This document shows, piece after piece, positions 57,362 through 64,000 of a DNA stretch of 64,000 bases. The DNA is from Aquila chrysaetos chrysaetos (Eukaryota > Chordata > Aves > Accipitriformes > Accipitridae): contig NC_044013.1 of assembly GCF_900496995.4 (NCBI RefSeq), positions 43,041,554-43,105,553 of the forward strand, given 5' to 3'. Every line of letters starts with the position of its first letter. The stretch's first letter is position 1. The position numbers were made by a program, and so were the translations under genes. Below the pieces are notes generated by a model. The model did not search any database and was not told where the DNA came from. It saw only the letters and a program-made list of their open reading frames with translations.

Positions 57362-60300
57362 GTGGGTGCCTTTCCTTTCTCTCCCCCCTTTGCTACTGGG
57401 AGCGTGGGGCTGCGCGAGGAGCTTTTCCTCCTGCTGTGGCTTCGGAGGAGGAAGCACCATGGCACTGCGGCACGGTGCCCTCGCGGCAGAGCCCTTCCCG
57501 CTGCCCCGTGCCAGCAGGAGCGCGTGGGAGTCGGGACGGACCTTCTTTCCCCCCGCCGTGCCCTTTGGGAGCCCCGCGGGTGCCACGCGGTGAGGGGACC
57601 TCCCTGGGGGCTCGTGGTGGGCTCCCGTGGGCATGTCACCTGCAAGAGGGTCCTGTGGTTCTCCCCCCGCCACGCTCCTTTCTCTCGCTGCCGAGGACCT
57701 GCTGCCCACCCCTCCTCTGCCCGGGCAGCGAAGCTCACGGCCGCCTTCAGCACCTCACGGCGAGGTCCCACCTCGTCCGCGGCACGTTCCCGGTGCCATC
57801 GGCGTCTCCCGGAGTTGTCCCCACTCTGTCTGTGCTCGGCAGAGCACCGCGGCGGCCGCCTGCACCCCGGGTTCAGAGAGACTGTTTGCTTCTCGTGTCC
57901 CTGCCCTCCGAGATGTGTTGATCTATAGGGAAATAGTTTAAGAAAATGGCACTGTTCTCCCTCTGCCCTTCTTCCAGTTTCCCTCTCTCTGAGGTATTTT
58001 TATGCCCATTCCAAGACTGTGCTGCGTGATTCTGATCGGGCCATGGGAACTGCTGGCCAAATTGGCAGTTTTGTAATGATTTTGGCTGTGTGGTGCTGGC
58101 ACAGAGGGTTGCTCTGCCTTCCTCTCCTCGTGCCGTGGCGGCTGGGGCTGGGCAGCTGGGAGCCCCGGGGGCTTTGGGACGAGCACTTGTGCTGGTGGGC
58201 TTGGAGCTGCTTGAAACCTGCTGGGGGAAATGCTGAGTACCCAAGAGGGTTGTGGGAGGGCAGCGAACTTGTCGAGGGTTTCGGCAAAGTCTCCTGGGAA
58301 TAGAAGCACGCACCTTACTGAAGCCAAGTGTTTTGTCTCAGCTGGATTTTTTTTTTCTTTACATAAAAATGGGAATGAAGCACTCCGATGAACTTCTGTA
58401 AAAATAAGTTTTGTGAAATGTGGGCTCATTCTGTGGCAGAGAGAAATCGCGGCTATTGGGCAGCTTTGCTCCGCAGCTGCTGTTGGGAGCAGTGGCTCTG
58501 GGGCCCCGCTCATGCCGGGCGCATCCCGGGGGCTACTGCTGTTGACAGCTTCTCGCTGTGATGGAGCGGAGCTGTTACCCCCCACCCCTTGCAGGGGCAT
58601 TCGGGGCCGTCTGGGCTTTGCTCAGTTGTTTTCCTTCTGCGCTTTGGCAGTTGCAGGGAAAAGATAACCACGAGCCGGAGAGTCATGCAGGAAAATGCGG
58701 TCTGCTGGCTGTCAGGGGGCTGTGCTGCCGTCGCGGTCTGGGACTGGGGGGAAGCAGGGTGCGTGCTTTCCTTTAAATATCAGCATCGGGGTCTGCACAG
58801 TGAGAAAGACAGACTAGGGGGTACGGGGGGAGCTCCCAAGTGGGGTTGGTGCACGACTCCCTGGGGAAGACCCCCCCACCTCGCAGTCGTGCGTTGCCTG
58901 GAGAGCACCGTGCGCGGCCGGGAAAACGCTTCCCCGGGTGTTTACGGGAAAGGAAGGGACCGGCGGCAGCCCCATACCTGCATCCGCATCTTCTCACGGC
59001 TGCGACCGACACACCCTTCCTGTGGGGACCGCGCGTGGGGCGGCCGGCACACCCAGCCACCGCTGTCGGTAGCTGCAGTCGCTATTTCCAGCCCTCTGCT
59101 GGAGTGTAAATCGTTTGGGGTTGGGTTTTTTTTTTTTTTTTTTTATGTCTACTGGCCGCATCTGCCGACAGCGAGGTCCTGGGAGGAGCGTGCTTGTCCT
59201 GGGGCGGCAGACGTGGTTCTGCTGCCCTTGGATGCAGGGATGCCCATCGCGGGCGATGCAAAGCCGTGGCGTTTGCAGCCCGGGAGCTGCCGCCCCAGCT
59301 CTGCCTGCACCCCCCTCCCGGAGCGATGCAGGTGCCAGCCTCGTCCCCTCTCCTCCCAGGCCGTGGGCACCCAGCTGGCGTCGGCCGCTCATTTCCCCCG
59401 GGCGCCGCTTTTGGCGGCAGCGGGGAGGAGACACCCCCTTTGCTGGTGCTGCCAAGTCTCGGGGAGCCCCAGGGCTGTGCTGGGGTGCACAGGGAGGAGT
59501 CTGGACCGGGGCGTGCGGTGTTTCACTTCACCCCACCTCAGGAGAGGGCGCAGGGCAGGGCCTGACAAAGCGGCTCTTGTAACTTAGTCATATTGCAACT
59601 GCGGTTTCTCCAGCGAAGGGTTTTCTTTCTCGTGTGTTTCTTTTTTTTGGTCACTTTTTTTTTTTTCCTCTCCAAGAGGCCAAATAACAGCAACTGATTT
59701 TTCTTCCTGCCGTTCCGGATAAAGCTGCTCGGTGCAGCTCCCCGCTCCAGCGCGGGTCCTGCAGAAGCTGCCCCAGCCACCCGCTGTCCCCGTGGCTCAT
59801 TTGTATCTGCCACCAAGTTTGGCAACAGCTATTTACACCAGCACGCTTTAATGTTCGACTCGATTTAATGATCAACAAGGTCTGTGGACAGGCTCGTTAA
59901 GTATTAAGTGACAATAGCGGGTGCCCTGGGTCTATTTTTAGGAGCAGTAGCGTGCCGGCTCTCCAGGAGCGGATGTTTGGGGAAATGCCTGGAACGAAGC
60001 TCCCGCGGCCGGGGGGTTTTGTGAGTGCAGTGTCGGTCTGAGCAAGAGAGGGACCCCGGGAAGGGTCGTGATGCGTGTAGGCAGGATGGGCTGGGGCTGA
60101 GCTGGGGTGTGCAGGGTGGCTTCGCCCTCGCCCGTGGGGAGCGGGGACACCCCACGCGGGGTTCCTGACGTGTCTGCCCCGGTGCCGGCTCAGCCTGTGG
60201 CACGGCGTGCCGGGGATCCGGTCCCGCTGCGTCACCCACGGGTGCAGCCTCCTTGGGATAGAGAAGTTCAGCCTGGGAGCGGAGGGTGGTAAAGCTGCGA

Positions 60301-61330
60301 GTAGAAGGGAAACTGCATTTCTGCAGCCTTGCCGTGTCCTCCGTGATCGCAGTGCAAAACAAGTGGGGTTTGGGGTTTTTTTTGGTGTGTGGGTTTTTGG
60401 TTGGGTTTTTTTTTGTTTGTTTTGGGTTTGGTTTTTTTTTTGAGATGTGGAATTAATTTCATGTGGCAGATAACAGAGCATTTGCAATGACTGCCAAAAG
60501 ACATAATTTTGCATTTTGAGACATTACTATGATTTGCATTAATTAATATTAATGTGACTTTAACCACAATGATTCTGTGGAGATAGGCACTTATTAACGG
60601 TGCCAAATAAATAAGTGAAGCAACTGGGCCTCCCGGCCCCGCACGAGCTGCCCGGGGCTGGGAGTGATGGGGCTGCTCTGCGTTCCATCTGTCCGGGGCT
60701 CTCGGTGTGCGTGCGGGTACTCGCAGCGGCTGCGGGCGGGTAAGGGGGTAAGTAAAGGGTAAGTCAGCGGCTGGTGCCCAGGTGGGGATGGCACAGCCCT
60801 GCAGGGATGAGCCTGAGCTCACGCAGCGAGGCAGCGACCAGCCAGGTATGAAAATCCTGCACCCTGCTGTATCCTTGTTCCTTCCCCTGGAAGGCTGCAG
60901 GGTCGAGTTTGTGGGGTTTGGTGTGATCTTCTCGGTACGTCGGGTCTGTCGTCTTTAAATATGTGTTTTGTGGGAGATGTGAGCCAGTGCTTTGGAGAGA
61001 GCTGGGACGTGGATAATGTCCTCCTCTGGTGTCCAGTTCATCTGTGGCGTTTTGGATGAGGAGGCAACAGTTCTCCACTGGTCACCACCAGGAAGTAACT
61101 GGGGGGGATTTTGTTTTACGTGCCGCCAGGCTTCACTTTGGGTTAAATTTTGGTTGATTTTATTTTCCGGTCAAGTCTTTCTGTGGTGATCATTGCATCA
61201 GCCAGACCGATGGCACCTCCGAAGGAGATGCTGGGGCCGGGTTTGCCAGCAGCCCCCGTACCTGAGTCGGGAGGAGGGACAGCCCTCCCTCCTGCGCCCG
61301 CAATAACGCGCTCCTCTGCTTTCTCCCCAG
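57362..61330 (+). other. RAP1GAP2: RAP1GAP2 intron between exon 1b and exon 3
   Basis: No exon was recognised. It includes T-runs near 59129 and 59657, a G/T-rich tract at 60360-60440 and an AT-rich octamer-containing patch at 60460-60610. Confidence 0.65.
60460..60610. other. AT-rich candidate enhancer with POU octamer
   Basis: ATTTGCAT followed directly by TAATTAATATTAAT occurs near 60533-60553, in an AT-rich island in GC-rich intron. This is a composite of a POU octamer and homeodomain sites. Function and conservation are inferred. Confidence 0.3.
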
Positions 61331-61366
61331 GATCGACAAGACAATGCTCGCCAGCCTGAAGATCAA
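61331..61366 (+). CDS. RAP1GAP2: RAP1GAP2 exon 3 (36-nt shared exon)
   Basis: The acceptor CTGCTTTCTCCCCAG and donor ATCAA|GTGAGT frame 36 nt: G, then IDKTMLASLKI, then AA. It matches human IDKTMLASLKVKK closely (Val to Ile). One leading base completes Trp15 after exon 1b or Arg56 after exon 2a, so both N-termini join here. The exon again ends in phase 2, to be continued outside the window by the residues before the FFEMLEKMQ region. It carries an internal Met codon that could start translation in transcripts with noncoding first exons. Confidence 0.9.
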
Positions 61367-63976
61367 GTGAGTACCCGCACTCTTCTCTCTTGTGTAAAGC
61401 GATTTCCCCGTGAGATACGCGGTGCGGAGAGACGGCTTTGTGCATGGAGGATGCTTTCTTGTTAGCTGGGCTGTCTTCCCGGGTCCAGCTCCGTGCAGGG
61501 GTAGACCAGCCGTTATCTACCCGTTCCTGGAGATGTGTTTGTGCATGTCACACAGCTTGTTCTCCTGTCAAGTCCAAGGTGATTCAGGCACTGAGTGATT
61601 ATAATAAACGCAGCGACGCAATCGCTGTATGATCAGTGGGTTAAGGCATGCATGGTGCAATTCAGGGGGCACCAGCTCTGCCTTGGGAGGGATGGGGGTG
61701 GGAATCAGCAGGACGGGCCGCCACCAAGCTTCTGGTTTGTAAATTCAGTAGAGTCTGGAGGCTTTTTTATTTTGTTTTTGCATCTTGCAGTCTGGAAAGG
61801 GGGTGGGTGTTGGTGGGATAGTGGGTGCCTGTGCTTGTTACCCAGCTCCAGCTCCCCTGCTGCTGGGGGGGCTCTGGGAGTTGCTCTGGAAGGGGTGAAG
61901 ATGCTCTTGGGGCCCAGGAGGGTCTGTGAGCTGGTGGTGTTGCTTGGTGGGTCCATCTCGGGTTTGCCACGGACTTGGTGAAAGCTGACAGTGTGGGCTG
62001 CATGGCCTCTGGCAAGGCGGCCGCTGGGCCAGATCCTGCGCTGTAATGCAGTGAGGTGTGCAGGATCACCACCCCTGCTGGAAAATGTCATCAGCTGGAT
62101 AGGGAAGAGCAAGCGAGAAAGGACTGGGAATGGTGGTACCGATGCTCTCTGTCCTCCCGGCACTCGCGGCTGTCTGGGACCTGCCGCCCGTTCCCGCCGG
62201 GCCTTGTCCTCCCGGCTGTGCGACAGGGGGACCGATCCTTCCCTCCTGCTGTGGCGCATCCTCCCCTCTCCCCAGTTTCTGGATAAGCTCCCCGAATTGG
62301 GGGTTTTCCATTGCAAGCGCACGCTCGGCTCGGGCGCTATCAGTGTAACTGTGTGCTAATATAGAAATATTCTGGCCAAGCCTCCCTTGAGCTCAGGGTA
62401 ATGTGTATGGGTAACAGCTCATGTGGTTTCCCTCTATAATCATTACTTGTGCAAATTATTCATTAATGGAAAAGTGTACAGAAAGCCTTGGGGGAACCTG
62501 CTGCCTGAATGAGCCTGCAAATGCCCATTGTAAATAGCACAACAGAGACGCTGTTGCTACGCTCATTGCTCAGGTTTTTGCTGAACTAATGAGAAGTTTA
62601 AATCAATGTTTACCGCTTTTAGGAGTGGAGGGAAATCTCAGTAGACTTGCCTTTTCCCATGGAGCTGAGAAGGATTTAGCTGCTCCTTGTACGCTGCCAT
62701 ACACTGTGCCCTGATTTTTTTTTTTTTTTTTTTTTTTTTCCAGGGCCCGTGCAGCAATTTTGCTGCAGAAGTCCCATTTAACCCCCTTTCCCCACCGTGC
62801 CGGGCAATTAGTGCCGTGCTTGGAGCGCTGTGCCAGTGCCGTGGGGCACGCTGCCACGCTCCTGCTCGGGCAGGGGTGAGGGTCTGGGGCCACGTTTCTC
62901 CCTCCCTCCCTCCCTCCTGCCCCGGCTGGAGGAAGGGGTTTGCTCAGGGCATTCGGTGAGCATCCACTGGAGCGGTTTTATCCCCGCTACTTGCAGCTAA
63001 TGCTTTCCACAGCCTCATAGCGCTTCTGGTTTGTGGACAGATTGCTTCATTAAATGGTCCTGTAATTGGGGCTCAGCCAGAGCCACATTAGGTATTTGTA
63101 AAAGCTTTCAAAAATAAAAAAATAGTTTTGGTTTTCTAACGCCCTCTTATTATTGCTGTAGCCTTCTGGCTAAGATATCAGGCGTAGGCAATTTTCTTTC
63201 AGTGTATAACTTGTTAACAAAAAGACAAGCTGCTTTCTGCACGCCAAGGAGCACTTCACAAAGCCTCGTGCGCGCCGCAAACATCAATATTGACTTGCAG
63301 AAACCTGGCAGGGAAGGAATAGCGAGCGCGTGGTGGTGGATGTGGCCCCGAGAGGGGGTCCCTGTGCGGCCGGGGGGCTGCAGGACCCCCCGCCTGAGCT
63401 GGCCCCTCGTGCCCGGGGCGAGGGCTGTTTGCTGGGGCAGGTTCGAGCCCCTCCGTCCTGGGGGAGCGTGGCGGAGGGGAGCGGGGGGCTGCGCGTCCCA
63501 GTGGGCTCTCGGGGGGCGAGACCGAAGGCCGGCGTGAAGTCGGTATTTGGCGAGACCGAACCGGGCAGCGGGAGGGCCGGAGCGAGACGCCGGGCTGCTC
63601 GCCTGCCTGCTGCTCTTGTTCGGTGGAATAAACTCGCACACGCAGGTGGCACTAGAGCATCAAAGCAGTTTTCCCTCTGTCTGTTTCTCCTTTTTCTTTT
63701 TTAATTTGGGTTTCATTAGTTCCTATGGTAACCATGAATATGTCTGAGGGACTCAGAACTGGAGAGAGTGAGTAGACGTTGCGGAGTGGGAGTGTCGAGG
63801 AGAGGTGATGGATGGAGAGCCCTGGCATCGCGGTCAGGGGCTCGGCTGGCCCCGTTCGGTGACGGGCACCGCGGGGAGGTACCGGGGCTGCGCTCAGGCG
63901 GGGAAGGCGCTGCGGAGGACCGAGCATCCCCGGGCGGCTGCTGCTGAACGGCCACGTTCGCTGCTCAGTCTCTGAA
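61367..63976 (+). other. RAP1GAP2: RAP1GAP2 intron downstream of exon 3
   Basis: No match to the next expected coding residues was seen. It contains an AT-rich patch at 62340-62640 (CAAATTATTCATTAATGG), T25 at 62715-62739, CCCT repeats at 62899-62918 and a CpG-rich end from about 63300. Confidence 0.55.
63300..63976 (+). promoter_or_regulatory. RAP1GAP2: CpG-rich stretch, possible third RAP1GAP2 promoter
   Basis: CpG density is raised at 63320-63610 and 63780-63960, just before a short ATG-to-donor segment. No TATA box is seen. It is also consistent with an ordinary GC-rich intronic stretch. Confidence 0.3.
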
Positions 63977-63993
63977 ATGCCGAGGAAGCTCTG
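63977..63993 (+). CDS. Candidate alternative RAP1GAP2 first exon (five codons)
   Basis: ATG at 63977 (G at -3) reads MPRKL plus TG and meets a consensus donor CTG|GTGAGT in phase 2. Exon 3 also leaves phase 2, so this start could splice in frame to the same next exon beyond the window. As an internal exon from AG at 63967-63968 it would hit a stop at once. So short a frame is weak evidence. Confidence 0.25.
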
Positions 63994-64000
63994 GTGAGTT

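Noticed and set aside
63440..63450. GGTTCGAGCCC resembling a tRNA B box
   Set aside because: No A box or cloverleaf arms lie at the right distance.

Overview
The window looks like avian nuclear DNA, most likely from a neoavian bird. It has intron-rich genes, very GC-rich CpG islands, a CR1 LINE 3' end (about 10690-11025), a bird-type solo LTR of a family I associate with Neoaves (17827-18413), and almost no other interspersed repeats. All gene calls come from reading splice sites and translated exons by eye. No alignment was run.

The gene order is CLUH (-), CCDC92B (-), RAP1GAP2 (+), the same as I recall for human 17p13.3. CLUH contributes only its first coding exon (9822-9939) and at least 9.8 kb of intron 1. 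That intron holds an unrecognised 305-codon single-exon reading frame (961-1878, -), preceded by a CpG-rich, TATA-containing stretch. CCDC92B is complete: three coding segments (28425-28554, 23311-23358, 17222-17808) join in frame to give 254 residues. A likely 5' exon sits at 35131-35175 in a CpG island that carries a minisatellite. RAP1GAP2 contributes only its 5' part, to the right edge.

RAP1GAP2 appears to have at least two alternative starts. Exons 1a (41210-41259) and 2a (43652-43768) encode a 55-residue N-terminus. Exon 1b (57318-57361) encodes the known MFxRKRSVSF N-terminus. Both end in the same codon phase and fit the shared 36-nt exon 3 (61331-61366). A possible third start, with the same phase, lies at the right edge (63977-63993) beside a CpG-rich stretch.

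The most notable observations are: (i) a solo LTR with a 5-bp target duplication inserted 18 nt from the last CCDC92B splice acceptor; (ii) alternative RAP1GAP2 N-termini that keep or drop the serine 7/9 phospho/14-3-3 site; (iii) ERR-type motifs in the CLUH island and in the intronic promoter-like region; (iv) the uncharacterised, probably lipid-anchored frame inside CLUH intron 1. Most of the rest is intron or intergenic DNA in which I see no gene.
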